Positions 21,490-34,800 of a stretch of 64,000 nucleotides of DNA are shown here, piece after piece (positions within the stretch are counted from its first letter, which is position 1; each line of letters opens with the position of its first letter). The notes below the pieces were generated by a model that worked only from the letters and a program-made list of their open reading frames with translations, searched no databases and had not been told where the DNA came from. The translations under genes were made by a program, and so were the position numbers. The DNA is taken from NCBI RefSeq assembly GCF_002288925.2, contig NW_022098000.1, positions 16,252,889 to 16,316,888 of the forward strand, in the 5' to 3' direction. This stretch comes from Delphinapterus leucas (Eukaryota > Chordata > Mammalia > Artiodactyla > Monodontidae).

Positions 21490-24400
21490 TGACCTTACCT
21501 AAAGAGGTCAAGGATAATACTGGATAATAATTATATTGGACTTCTCTTCAGAAACTATGCAAGTAAGAAGAGAGATGAATGAAATATTTAGTTAAAATGC
21601 TGAAAGAAAGAAGCCACCAACTTAGAATTCTGTGTCCATCAAAATTATTCTTCAAAACTGAAAAAGAAATAAAGACTTTCTCACACACACAAAGAAAAAC
21701 TTAAGGGAGTTCGTTACCAGCAAACCTGCCTTGCAAGAAATGCTAAAAGACATCCTTCAAAGAGAAAGAAAATGATTAAGTCAGAAACATAGATCTATAC
21801 AGAGAAAGAAACAGCATTATACAGGAATAAAAAAGGTAAAATAAAACTTTTTAAAATTTTATTTATACTTAATTGATCTAACAAATATTAGTTTGCTCAA
21901 AATAATAATAGCAACAATGTATTCCATGATTATAGCTTATAGAGAAGGGAAATGAATGACAACAATGCTATAAAGGAGGGAATACTCTTTTATAAGGTAC
22001 TTGCACTGGATTTCCCTGGTGGCACAGTGGTTAAGAATCTGCCTGTCAATGCAGGGGACACGGGTTTGAGCCCTGGTCCAAGAAGATCCCACATGCCATG
22101 GAGCAACTAAGCCCGCGCGCCATAACTACTGAACCTGAGCTCTAGAGCCCGCATGCCACAACTACTGAAGCCCGCACGCCTACAGCTCGTGCTCCACAAC
22201 AAGAGAAGCCACCACAATGAGAAGCCCACTCACAACAACAAAGAGTAGCCCCTGCTCGCCACAGCTAGAGAAACCCCGTGCGCAGCAATGAAAACCCAAC
22301 ACAGCCAAAAACAGAGAGATAGATACATAGATAGATAAATAAATCTATTTATTTATTTTTAAAAAAAAGGTACTTGCACTACCCATGAAGCCATATAGCG
22401 TTATTTCACGGTGGACCCAGAATAGTTTTAAGCATATATTTCAAACTGCAGAACAACCACAAAATACCTTTTTAAAGAAAAGGAAGTATAATTGATATAT
22501 TGAGAGGAAAGAAAATGGAACAATATAAAATGCTCAATTAACACCAACCAGGAAAGGCATAAAAAGAGTGGAAGCCAAGAAGAGAAAGAGAGAGAGAGAA
22601 ACAAAGAACAAGATCAGTGATAGACAAGAGTTACAAATATGTAGATATTAAACCAACTGTATCAATAAACACATGGGTCAAAGAAAGAGTCTCAAGGTAA
22701 GTTTGAAAATATTTCAAAATATTTCCAACTAAATGAAAAGTAAAATACAACACACCAAAACTTGTGGATTCAGAAAAAGAAGTGCTTAGAGAGAGATTTA
22801 CAGCATTATATGCATATATTAATATTAGAAAAGATCTAAAACCAGTAATTTAAGCTTCCACCTTAGGAAAACGGAAAAAAGACAAACTACAACCAAGGTA
22901 GGCAAAAGAAATAATAAAATCTAGAGCTGAAATTAAAGATACTGAAAACAAAATCTATAGAGAAAACTGATGAAACCAAAAGCTGATTCTTTGAAAAAAC
23001 AATGAAACTTAAAAACCTCTAGCCAGTTTAAGAAAAAAAGACACAAATTACTACTACGAGAAAGAGGGAACATTACTACTTATCCCATGGACATTTAAAA
23101 GATAATAAAGGAACACTCTTAACAACTCTACGCTCACAAATTTGATAACTCAGATAAAATGGACCAATTGCTTGAAAGACACAGGCCACCGACACTCACA
23201 CAATGACAAATAACTCATCTGAATAGGCCTGTATCTACTTTAAAAATTCAGTCAATAGATAATAATCTTCTAAAACAGAAAGCGCCAGGCCCAGATGGCT
23301 TCGTTGGTGAATCCTAGCAAATGTAAGGAAGCAATTATCTTCAATTCTCTACAATCTGATCCAGAGGGAACACTTCCTAACTCATTCTATAAGGTTACCA
23401 TTCCTCTATTACCAGACAAAGACACTGTAAGTAGGGAAAGATACAGAACAATATCTTCCACGAACACAAATGCAAAAAGATCCTCCACAACATATTAGCA
23501 AATAAAATTCAATATTGTATACAAAGAAGTGTTCACCACAACCAAGTGGGATTTATTTGAGAATCAACTGATCTAATCCATCATACCAAGAGGCTAAAAA
23601 AGAAAGACCGTATGTTCCTATCAATAGACAAAATTTGACAAGATCCAACACCCCTTCATAATAAAAAATTCTCAGCAAATTAAAATTCTTCAACTTGATA
23701 ACGAACATATGCGAAAACCCTACATGTCATACTTGATGGTGAGAAACTAGATGCTTTCCTCTCTAAGATCAGTAACAAGGCAAGGATATTCCCTTTTCAC
23801 CACCACTACTATTCAACATCATACTAGAAGTTCTAGCTAACGCAATAAGCTAAGGAAAGGACATAAAAGGTATAAAGATTGGAAATGAAGAAATAAAACT
23901 ATCTTTGTTCACAGGTGACGTGACTGTCTATGTATAAAATTACAAAGAATCAATAAAAAACTCCTAGAAACAATAGACAATTAATAATAGCAAGGTTGTA
24001 GAATATAAGGCAAATGTATGAAAGCCAATTACTTGCCTGCATACCAGGAATCAATAATTGGAATTTGAAATTTTAAAAATATGTACCATTTACCTTGACA
24101 TTAAAAAAATGAATACTTATATATAATATTAATCTAATAAACTATGCAGATCTATATGAGGTAAACTACAAAACTCTAATTAAAGAGATCAATGAAGACT
24201 GAAATAAAATGGAAAGACAGTCTGTGTTCACTGACACAGCTTTCCCACTCAAAATTGTTAAGATATCAGTTTTTTCCAACTGGATCTATAGATTCAATGC
24301 AATCCCAAAGAAAATTCCAGCAAGTTACTTTGTGAATATCAACAAACTGATATGTCACTGCACCATAATAAAGCTACAGTAATCAAGACAGCACAGTATT

Positions 24401-26105
24401 GGCAAAAGAAGAGACATCTAAATCAATGGAACAGAATAGAGAGCCCAGAAACAGATGCACGCAAATGAGCAGGGCAATCCAACAGATACTCTTTTCACCA
24501 AATGGTGCTGGAATAACTAAACATCCAAATGTAAAAGAAATGAATCTAGACACTGACCCTACATCTTTCACAAAGATTAACTCAAAATAGTCCACAAACC
24601 AAATGTAAAATTCAAAACTATGAAATTTCTAGAAGAGAAGATAGGAGAAAATCTAGATGACTTGAATTTGGAAAGACTTTTTAGATACAAACACCAAAAG
24701 TATGATTCATGAGAGAAAAAACTGTAAGCTAGACTTCATTAAAATGAAAAACTTCCACTGTGCGAAAGATACCGTAAAGAGAATGAAAAGACAAGCCACA
24801 GACTGGGAGAAAATATTTGCAAAACACACATCTCATTTGGCAGCTCCTCAAAAAGCTAAACACAGAAGTACTATATGACCCAGCAATTCCACTCCTAGGT
24901 ATACACTCAAAAGAACTGAATACAGGAACTTGAACAGATACTTAAACATCAATGTTCAATTACAGCATTATTCACAATAACCAAAAGGTGGAAATAATTC
25001 AAGTGTCACATTCACATTTGGAATGTACAAACCAAATGTGGTATGTACAAAGAACTCTTAAAACTCAATTTAAAAAATTTTAATTTAAAACGGGGGATAG
25101 ATCTGAACAGATACCTCCCTAAGATATACAGATGGCAAATAAGCATATGAAAAGTTGCTCAACACCATTTACCATTAAGGAATATACAAATTAAAACAAT
25201 GATGAGATACTATTACACACCTATCAGAATAGCTAAAATCCAAAACACTGAGAACAGCAAAAGCTGACAAGGGTGGAGCAATGGGAGCTCTCACTATTTA
25301 CTGCTCTGAATACAAAACGGTAAAAGCTACTTTGGACGACAGTTTGGCAGTTTCTTACAAAGTTAAACACGGTCTTAACAAACAATCTAGAAATTGCACT
25401 CCTAAGTACTGATATTTACCCAAATGAGTTGAAAACCCGATATTTACCCAAGTGAGTTGAAAACATGTCCACACAAAAACCAGCACTTATATTTATAGCA
25501 GCTTTATTCATAACTGCCAGAAACTGGAAGCAACCAAGATTTCCTTCAATAGGTGAATGGATAAACGAACTGTGGTACATCCATATAATGAGATATTTTT
25601 CAGCAGTAAAAAGAAATCAGCTTTTAAGCCACAAAAAAGACACAAAAGAACCTTAAATGAACACTGCTGAGTGAAAGAATTCAGTCTGAAAAGCCTACAT
25701 TTTGTATGATTCCAACTATATGACATTCTGAAACAGACAGTACTACAGACAGAGTAAAAACACCAGTTGCTAAAATGGTTAAGACGCTGAATTTTGTTAT
25801 GCGTGTTTAACCAAAATTTTATGGCGATTTCTAGAAAAAAATATTCTGTATGATACTATAATAATGGGTATATAACATTATGCATTTGATCAAGCCTACA
25901 GAACTGCACAACAAAGAATGATGCCTAATATAAACTACTGACTTCAGGAGATAACATACCAATATTGGTTCATCAATTGTAGCAAACACAGGCCCCAATG
26001 GAAGATGTTAATAGTAGGGGAAACTGAGGGCTGGGGGAAGTATATAGAAGCCAGTACTTCCCACTCAAATTTCTGTAAAATTAAAATGGCTCTAAAAAAT
26101 AAAAC
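21490..26105 (+). mobile_element. Ancient L1, plus strand, split by a SINE and internally deleted
   Basis: Order: end of ORF1 (21540-21780, with phrases such as 'caagaaatgctaaaagacat'), the ORF1-ORF2 spacer, then ORF2 reverse transcriptase and C-terminal parts, and a 3'UTR ending near 26105 in 'gctctaaaaaataaa'. Protein scraps remain: [19 protein letters not shown] (near 23362-23418) and WKQPRFPSIGEWINELWYIH (25531-25590). The endonuclease half of ORF2 is missing at about 22666-22672. A displaced ORF2 piece sits at about 24835-25015, before sequence that should precede it. It is interrupted by the SINE at 22008-22366. By decay this is an L1M-age copy; the subfamily is not determined. Confidence 0.85.
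21994..22380 (+). mobile_element. CHR-type tRNA-derived SINE with target-site duplication
   Basis: The SINE (22008-22366) has a tRNA-like head with A-box tggcacagtgg at 22020-22030 and a B-box-like gtttgagcc at 22064-22072 (one mismatch to GWTCRANNC). The body repeats the 'gcccgcNNgccacaactact' theme several times, and the tail is a taga/taaa simple repeat. An exact 14-base duplication, aaggtacttgcact, flanks it at 21994-22007 and 22367-22380. It inserted into the ancient L1, whose sequence resumes cleanly on the far side. Confidence 0.95.
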
Positions 26106-27660
26106 CTGTTAAGTTTTTAAATGGTTCTTTTTGACACTTCCAGTATTAAGCTTTATAACGATTTCAGACAGTAAATAACTAAAGAGCAGTGCTGTCATAT
26201 GTATCAATTATATGGAATAATCCATAAGCTCTTCCAGAAATATGCAAACTTTAGGATTCTTAATTTTTTAAAAACTGAACTGATAGCTAAAAGGACAAGA
26301 ACCCTGGAAATTTAAAATTGTACAAACAGAAGGCAAAACGTAATAAATCTGTATTTAACCATTAACTTTTAGGCCAGGTTTTATTCCTCAAAGGTTCATC
26401 TTCCTAATAAATGAACATTAAAACTTTAAATGCCAAAACTCTTTTGAATTAATTTATAAAAATCTTGCTTACATATTAAATATTTCCTTAACTTTTTTAA
26501 ACAAAGTATGTTTAATAAAATGTTCTTCCTGTTTGTTAAACTGCTTTCAGCACAGTGCTACCTTTTAAAAAAATCTATTAAGGTAGATAGGGTAGTCTGA
26601 ATCCACATTAAATGACCTTGGAGGATGCTTTTTGAGGTTTGGTTTATTAGTACTTTTGTGTGTTTAGTCCCCAGACAGGCTATTCTCATTACTTGCAATG
26701 ATTTATGTGTCTGTTTTATAATTAAATATTGGGGAAAGGGGTGTGGCGTAAAAACAATCATGTTAGAACTTTATCATAAATGAGGGCAAGCAGGCAACGA
26801 CCACAGCTTGCAGGAGAGAAAGAAGGGAGGAAGACTTTGTGATGAAATTTTATGAGATTTATATAGTAGTAATGATACACTAAAGGTCTCAAATTCAGAT
26901 CAAAATATGGGTTCATTTGCTCTTTACCAATTGAAAAAAACGTGTTCTTTTCCTGCTCAGTTGTTGTAATCATCATCATCACCCAATAAACAATAGTCAG
27001 TCGAGCTAACGTAGGTGAATCCTCAGAAAGCTGGTTTACTTTGGATAATATGTACAGTGACGGGTGCAATGAATGTTTTAGAGATTAATACCAAAAATAA
27101 TTCATTCCTTTATCTACTCAGATTTAAATTCAAATATAAATGAAAAAGAGAGAAAATAGCTCATAATCTCTGATAAGATTTCTGTTAAATATTTTAGGCT
27201 TGGGCATTAAATCCTGTGAATTCTGAAAAGAAAACATTTCTGTGGATAAAAGGCATAGGAATCTTACCATCCTTCTTACTAGTAATAATGAACGACTAAC
27301 ATAAATACTGAGATTTATGATAATTTGGGGATACATTAAAATCAAGATTACTTATTTGGATTCCAACCCTATTCCTAAAAGAATTTTAGGGTGCCTTATA
27401 AAACTATTCACAATATAATTATATGATCAAGATGAAATTACACTACTCAATTCAAAAGACAGTTATAAAGCCCCACAGATATGATCTTTCACATAACAAT
27501 CAATTAAAACAAAACAAAACAAAAACCCAGATTTTTAAAATACTTTAAGAAAAGATTTTCATTATAATAAGTAAATTAAAAGTTTGATCATTATTTCAAA
27601 CTGTTCTTGCCTCTTCTATAAAAGAGGCTATCCACTAGGCCACAAGTTCTATATATAAAA
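26106..27660. other. Unassigned AT-rich DNA
   Basis: No gene or identifiable repeat is visible. Confidence 0.5.
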
Positions 27661-27672
27661 GTACAGAGGTAG

Positions 27673-27891
27673 CAGGAGTGGGCAGACTATGGCACACCAG
27701 CTGCCCGTTCATGCATATATGGTTTTACTGAAACACAGCCATGCCCATTCATTCACCTATTGTCTAATTTACTTACTGTCTCTCTTTCAGACTACAATGG
27801 CAGAGTTGAGTAGTAAACAGGGACCTTACAGCACACAAAGCCAAAAATCTTTACTATCTAGCCCTCTACAGAAAAAATGTAAACATCTCTG
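27673..27891. mobile_element. Non-autonomous hAT-like DNA transposon remnant
   Basis: It starts 'caggagtgggcagactatgg' and ends 'gtaaacatctctg', degraded forms of a hAT-type inverted terminus that I remember as CAGGGGTCGGCAAACT. Between them lie 'aaacacagccatgcccattc', 'actacaatggcagagttgag' and 'ttactatctagccctctaca', which recur in a common mammalian repeat. I do not recall the family name with certainty. No clear 8-bp duplication is left. Confidence 0.65.
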
Positions 27892-28473
27892 GTAGGGTGT
27901 TAACTAAAAACACACAAATTCAGAATAATTTAAATACAGAAATATAGGCTTCTGCTCATTAAAATACTTCTTCAAAGAGTATAATTTAATATTATAAACA
28001 ATTTAGTAGCGGTAGTACAATTCAGTAGTATTTATTTAATGTGAATGAACTTTTAAAGGCATTTTTACATATCTTAGAAGCATCCAATTAATAAACAAGG
28101 ACATATAATAACAGATGCTTATTTTGATCGTCTAAAAACCTCTAGCTTATTGGTCTAGACCTGAGTTACTATAATAAAAAGGTAAAAATTTTTATATTGC
28201 TATTTTCAAAAATATTTTACCATTTTCAATTTATATTTGCCACGTATCAATTTGTGAAAGTTAGTTCTTTTAATGTGAATGGAATTTCTATGTAAAAAAT
28301 AAAACTATAAACTAAAACCTAAAATTGCTATGTATAGCCCAGGCTATCCATATTCACTTCTTTACAAAAAAAAAAACTTACTATTTATAAAAATAAAGGA
28401 ACTTTCCCCATCTACCTGATTTCATTTTGAAATCAAATCCCCATACACCTTTTCCAAAACATGTTTCATCTTT

Positions 28474-28592
28474 AAGAAGTTATTGTTATATCTATATGTA
28501 TAGCTGATTCACTTTGTTATAAAGCAGAAACTAACACACCATTGTAAAGTAATTATACTCCAATAAAGATGTTAAAAAAAGAAGTTATTGTT
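28474..28592 (+). mobile_element. Hyper-truncated L1 3' end with target-site duplication
   Basis: The insert (28488-28578, about 91 bases) is the extreme 3' end of the young L1: 'aacacaccattgtaaagta', AATAAA and a short A-tail. Exact 14-base copies of aagaagttattgtt flank it at 28474-28487 and 28579-28592. The cut context is ttt/aaga. Confidence 0.92.
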
Positions 28593-28649
28593 TAAGATGA
28601 AAAATAGCAGAATGCCTAAAATAAATAGTAAAAAAAAAAAAAAAAAAGT

Positions 28650-28995
28650 CCCTTCACCTGGACTCACCAATAGTTAACATTTTGCCACATCTGTCTTATG
28701 TATGAATTTTAGTACTGACTTCATGAAAATAACTCATCATGCACCTCTTTTAAGAGTAAGGATATTTTCCTTTATATGTGCAACAGCATTATCACACTTA
28801 ATAAATATTCCATAGTATCATCAATATCAAGTCCATATTCAAGTTTCCTCAAATATCCTAAAAATGACTTACGAAGCTTTTTAAAAAATCTAGCATCCAG
28901 TCAAGGTTCACATACATGACCAATTTCTGAGAGACAAGGGCCAAATTTTTCTTTAAACAGTCTTTTTGTGTATACTATCTTCTCTCTTCTTTCCG
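28650..28995 (-). mobile_element. Old L1 3' piece, minus strand
   Basis: 'atagttaacattttgccaca' and, further on, 'catccagtcaaggttcacat' with the sequence between them match a common antisense old-L1 segment as I remember it. Diverged; the subfamily is not known. Confidence 0.5.
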
Positions 28996-28999
28996 AAAA

Positions 29000-30050
29000 C
29001 TTGTTCTCTGGAAAAGCTGTAGGAACACAATTTCCCCAGTACTTTCCTGCCAGAACCATTCAGCAATGGAAAGGTACTGGGATAATGGTGGGGAGTAAAT
29101 TGAATTTCCAATTATCTCAGTAGATTCTGTTTTCACTATGAAAATATCTAGAATGAAATTGCAATCTTATCATAGCTGATTTCATTTTTTATAAATATAT
29201 ACCTAGCCAACATTCATTGATCATCAAGTGAAAAGTCTTGTGACTAGGACATGCCAGGACTTAAGAAATTAAGCTTTAATACTGTTATCACTAATAACTT
29301 AATAAGAATCATGAATAACTATCCAAATACTATATCTTATAAAAAGAAACAATATTTTCTAAAAGTCTAAAGCGTGCTCTTTACTGGTCACTGAAAAAGC
29401 CAGTTTTAGAAGACAAAACATACTTTTTAAAAAAAAATGTAGTCAATTTTTATAGTTCACTAAGTTAAATAAAGCTTTAATCATCCCATAAAAAGACTGA
29501 ATGGCTTGCATATTATGCCCATGCACTAAGAAACTGACTTCTTTGGCAATTTGTTTCAAAATTTTCAAGCTTTTACTAAAGTGTAAAACTTATATTTTGA
29601 ACAATGCTTTATTATACCATTATAAAAATATGTACTTCTGAATAACATGAACCACAAATTTTTTATTATTAATATAATTAAAGTATATAAATATTTTCAA
29701 ATTCTTTCATAATTTATTTAATCTTTAAGTTCAAATTGGAGCAATTTCTGACTACTAAGCTGTCTGGGAAATTGAGATTTCCAATGGGAATACTGTCAAA
29801 TTTATAAAAACAAAAAGATCAGTATTCTAGTGATTCATTTCCAATATATTCTCTATATTGTTAATTATGGCTGAACTCAGGGTATTTTCCAGTGTAAATT
29901 ATACACAAGGCTTAACAAATAGTGACCTAAATCTGCAATTGCCTTTACAGAAACCAATGAAAAATCTATACACAGCAATGAAATTGGCATGCAAATAAAA
30001 GAACTGTCAAGACATGTATCCCTAAAAATAAGCCTACAATAACTATTTTA
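29000..30050. other. Unassigned AT-rich DNA
   Basis: Nothing recognisable is visible; this is the start of a long repeat-poor block. Confidence 0.5.
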
Positions 30051-30153
30051 AAGGCTGTGTGTGGTCTCACCCATATATTTTGGCAAGATGCACTTTCTCC
30101 AACCACAGCTAGATTCATCCAAATGCAGTGGCACTGGAGAGCCTCTGTCTCAC

Positions 30154-30242
30154 CTGTCAAAGTTGAAGAACGTTGTTCCAAAGACCACCATGAGTCCATG
30201 GAGAAAAGCCACAGTGCTACAGCTGTTATTGATAAGCAGTCT
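30154..30242 (-). other. Exon-like segment, function unknown
   Basis: On the minus strand an 89-base segment follows an acceptor-like 'tattttctccttaag' and ends at 'gacag/gtgaga', a near-ideal donor. One frame is open across it and reads LLINNSCSTVAFLHG then LMVVFGTTFFNFD. The local base composition is richer in G+C than the flanks. I do not recognise the peptide, and neighbouring exons are not evident. It could be a real exon, a retrocopy fragment or chance. Confidence 0.25.
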
Positions 30243-30309
30243 CTTAAGGAGAAAATACTTCAAACAATTAAGCAAATCAGCCTTAATAGAGATATAGACA
30301 GATAGACAA

Positions 30310-31790
30310 TATATTAATGTTTAAATGGTGAGATGACAAATACCATGCCAGGTCGGAAACAGTGACAACTTATATACTGGAATACTAAGGAATCTTTCAT
30401 AAGTAACACTAACTTAATAGTCTTTTCTATTCTTTATCTAATACAATTTCTATACATTATTTACCAATTCAAAAGAACTATTATGTTTCCCTTATTTAAA
30501 TATTTAAAAACCTCCCTTATAAAACCTCAAAATTCATCTAAATTACTAAGGTACTAAATTCATCAAAATTAGTAAAGTCTGACAGTTAAGAGCACAAAAG
30601 ATTAAGACTCAAAAACAGAAACCCTAAATATATTAAAACCTGATTTTTTTTTTAGAAGATATCTTTGTATCTTTTTCAACCACATTATAAAAGCAGTTTT
30701 CTGCTTTAGATTAAACCCCCCTTTAGTAAAGCATATAAACTGGTCAGGTAAGCTATAGGTAGGTTAAGATAAATAAAAAGAAAGAGCAAGAAAAACAATT
30801 ACTTTGAAAAGAAAAATGCTTCAGTGAACAATTCAAGCCCCATCTCAAACCTGGCAATAAAAAACAACTTAAAGCAAAGTGTAAAGAAATATACCTGGCT
30901 GGGTGAAAAGTATAAATAATCGTGATGAACATCTCATAATTTAACTTATTTTTCCTACTAGATGACAATGTCCTCGAACCCTATATAATACTGCAACAAT
31001 TCAATCAAAAAAGAAAAAGGGTGCCCTTTTGTGCCTTTTCCAGGAAAGTGAATATCCAAAAAGTTCTCATTATAAGAGAGCTTCACCTACAAACAAGTCC
31101 CATAGCACAAAGGCTCCAATGTACTATGATGTCCCACACTTTCATTTACTATATTCTCTAAGTACAAAGGTTCCAAAAAGATTAGTTTCACTTTTCCCTA
31201 GATATATTTAGTATGTTAACTAGTATAGCTGGGATATTATTTTCCTTTGGTTTTGTCAGTAGCATGTCTGATATAAATTTTATTAAGTGGTAGTATATGT
31301 AACATTGCATTGTGGGTAGTAGTTTCCTGCTTTACCCTAGCCACATCCTCAGCTGTCATATTGAGCATGTTTCCCATATTTTCTGCAAGTTCTCGACTTT
31401 TTTTTCTTCTTAGAAAAATGACAGCAGAAGATGAATTGTTCTAATAATTATAAGAAACATGAATTATTTATACAGTTACATTAAACAAGTATGGATCACT
31501 GTGTACTTTGAAAAACAGTCAAAGGGAGAAAAAAGTAATCCTCATAATTAAAGGGCTAAATTCATGTGAAACAATGTAAAAGTAAATTAACACAGAGGAA
31601 GGAATTAAAAAGTGTTAAAAGAATTCTCTGTAATCAGGTGCCAATACCATCGAACACATGAGGTGTACTGTAACAAGATATAACAATGGTTTGCCTTGAA
31701 TGTCAGACGCTTCAAACCTGTAACGTATTCGTTAGTGAAGATTAATGTCAATATCCCCTACTAGAACCTTAAGAATCTACTTTGAGATTT
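30310..31790. other. Unassigned AT-rich DNA
   Basis: No gene or repeat could be identified. Confidence 0.5.
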
Positions 31791-31798
31791 TATAAATG

Positions 31799-31892
31799 TC
31801 AAAACAGAGAAAGAGAAACCAAAAAAGCCTGGAGGAGAGAGGGAAGAAAGGGGGAGGAGTGGAAGGGGAGAGAGAAGGGGAGAGAGAGAGAC
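31799..31892 (+). repeat. Purine-rich (GA/GGA) low-complexity tract
   Basis: Nearly uninterrupted purines on the plus strand, with many GGAG, GAGA and GGGG runs and only scattered pyrimidines. Such tracts can form triplex or G-rich structures; function is unknown. Confidence 0.8.
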
Positions 31893-34800
31893 ACAAAAGT
31901 TAACTACTTTCTCTTTTGGCATCCAACTTCCACATTATCTCACATTAGACAGAGAGCTGCTAATACTAACCAAATGAAGTTGTTCAAACAATCATGGATA
32001 TGGTAGTGCTTTGGGTTTTTACAAAATTTAAAGAAACTGAGGAGAAAAACAAAGAATACTCTGATTACAAAAAATACCACCTTTTTTAGTATATATATAT
32101 ATACATACACACACATATATATGTAAATTTTTTAAGTACCAAAAAATAATACCTTGTACACACATACAACCACACATGTGTGTGCAGGTGTGAACATGGA
32201 TATATACCCCATTAAAATAAGGAAGTGTAATTAAATCTCTCATAATCATAATTTAAAATAGCAATAAAATTATACATATTTTACTAATGTAAAAATTTTT
32301 CAAAGCATCAATAAAAGGCCCAATAAATGCTATGTAAGTCTCAACAGCTATACATCAAATCCAAATAAAATTGTCACATACCAAGTTGAAACAATAAATT
32401 AAGAAAATTCCTTGCTGAAACCTCATAATCAATGAGAACATTTTAAGCCAAAATAGGATTTCTACAATTTATAAAATTCCTACATCAAACCTATTTTGCT
32501 TCTATTGTTTTCAATTAAAAGAAAAATAGAACAGCAACAAATATAAGTTTAAAACAATCAAAAAAAATAGAAATGGGCACAAGACTGGTATTGATAAAAC
32601 TACTGTATTATAATAGGATCATTAATTCAGAAAATTAAAAATGATTCAAAAGGTAACAATGAAGATATATATGTAGCATTTAAAACATTACAGTCTTATA
32701 TCATATAACAACATACAATGTAAAAAATTCGACCAATGTTGACAAACTTATTAAATACAAGGCAATGGGAAAACAAATAACTGACTTCTTCACTTTTCGT
32801 GAAACTGTTTTCAAGTTCAAAGCTATATTTCATTTCCATGGCATTACAATACATAATTTATACAGCAGACTTAAACTCGATACTTACTTCAACATAGCAA
32901 ATACTAATATATCCCCTAAAAGAATGAAGTTTTGAGGGTCTTTAAAAAAACAAAAAAACCCTGTGGTTTGCATTTCTGATTTTAAGCATAATCAAGAGCT
33001 TGCTTTATCTGCAGTGACTTTTCTGAGTCAGTCTCTCTTCAACACATGTGGTAAGCTATTTCTAATGAAACAGACTGTCAATTATCAAATGTGTACCAGT
33101 CATCACTGTTGTTTTAAAATTTTTACCACAAAGTAATATTTGCTCCAAAGAGGATAATTTTCAATTTATAAAAAGAAAAAAAGTATATGTATGTATGTAC
33201 GTATGCATGTGTTTGTGTGTGTGCGGATAATGAATATACAGACTTTAAAGCACAAGACTCCACTACTTTCTCCTGCCAGAATTTGATGGGCCTCACACAG
33301 AACAGAAAGGGCATATTCAACAATATCTATTAAACTCTTAAGCAGTAAGAGTGATTACCCTGACCCAAAAATTATGTGCAGGAGGGTTACCTGCAAAAAC
33401 AGAACAAGCAGTTAAGAGACACATAGATGTTAAAAATTATTCAAATACATATACAGTTAATTTGGAGGGCCAAAGTACACTTAATAAAAACAAAAAATTT
33501 TAAGGGAGAAAATATTTAGCAAAAAGTTTTAAGATGTCAGCAAATCCAAACGCAGAAACTGAAAACTCATTCTGAAAAAAGAAAAGCATTTACTTAGCAG
33601 ACTACTAAATTTTTTCAATTGCCTGATTCTGCTGCTATTGTATGTGCATATGGAACTATGTTTGAAAATTCCACAAATTACATAGACAAAGCCCTCCTTT
33701 AACTTACTTTAGATATTAATTAGAGCTACAGATCCCACTGTATGCCTTATTTATGAAAGAGAATCAATGAATAAATTTTCCCTTTTGCATGAATAACTGC
33801 ATGTTAAATGAAAGCTTTTACTTTTCAGTGTAAAACCTGTTTACATACACAATGAGGCATGATAAATATGTATTTTAAATAAAACACTAAAACGTTATTT
33901 CTGGGTTTTTATCACTAAAAATTTATTATGGAAAAGTTCTAGATATTTGAATAATAAAGGATTAAAGTCATTCCCATATCCTCCCAGTGTATTTTGGGCA
34001 AATTATTTTTTTGTAAGAAACTTATGAACACATTAGTACCTTTATCTTTATCAAATATAAACCAAAAACAGATAATGAACTGTGCTAGGATGACCATACG
34101 AAGGGGTACTTTGGCTCTAACATCCTCCTCAGTATTTCCCAGTCCTTACCGCATTATACACCCCAAATAATGTTTTGTAATTCACTGTCTCCGCCCACCC
34201 TCCCACTCATTTACTTCATGCCACTCCTGGTTACTATCACACTAGGAAGAAGTCTAACATGCAAATTCAGAGTGGCGTGGATAAATGGCAAAAAAATGCC
34301 TAGAAAATTGGTCTGTTCAGCTTTATAATTTTTGCTGAAAAATACCCCATTTCTCTCAACTGATGAAAACAGGAAGCTCTATTCATAAATATGAAATTCT
34401 CTGCCTATGATATATAATCATCCTAATAAGAAAATGAGTTCTATACATACATGTCCAAAGGGGCAAAAAAGGAGATAGTTTCCCAAAGATGTTTCCAATT
34501 TTCTTCTGAATCAGAATTAGCAAATCGAGACGACTAACATACTCTGTGTGCATTATTCCTTACTACACACAGCATTTTGTAATTTATTTCAAAAGCTTCT
34601 ATTATAAACAAAAAATACAGCTTCTGTTAACCCACTCCATTCTGAGCTTAGAAAAATCAATAACATTGAACAATCTAAGTTACAACATAAGAATTTTACT
34701 TTATATTTGTATAAGACTTGCTATCAAAGGTTCTGTTAAAGTTAATATCCAAGTAAACGATACAAAATGAGTGTATTTCCTTGAAAAATAAAAATTATTA

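Noticed and set aside
22008..22080. A possible tRNA gene.
   Set aside because: The A-box and B-box belong to the tRNA-derived head of a SINE; there is no complete cloverleaf of a real tRNA.
29966..30305. Overlapping plus- and minus-strand frames around the minus-strand exon candidate.
   Set aside because: The plus-strand frames and the second minus-strand frame share the same DNA and lack splice or start support. Only the frame with the strong donor was kept, as a weak candidate.
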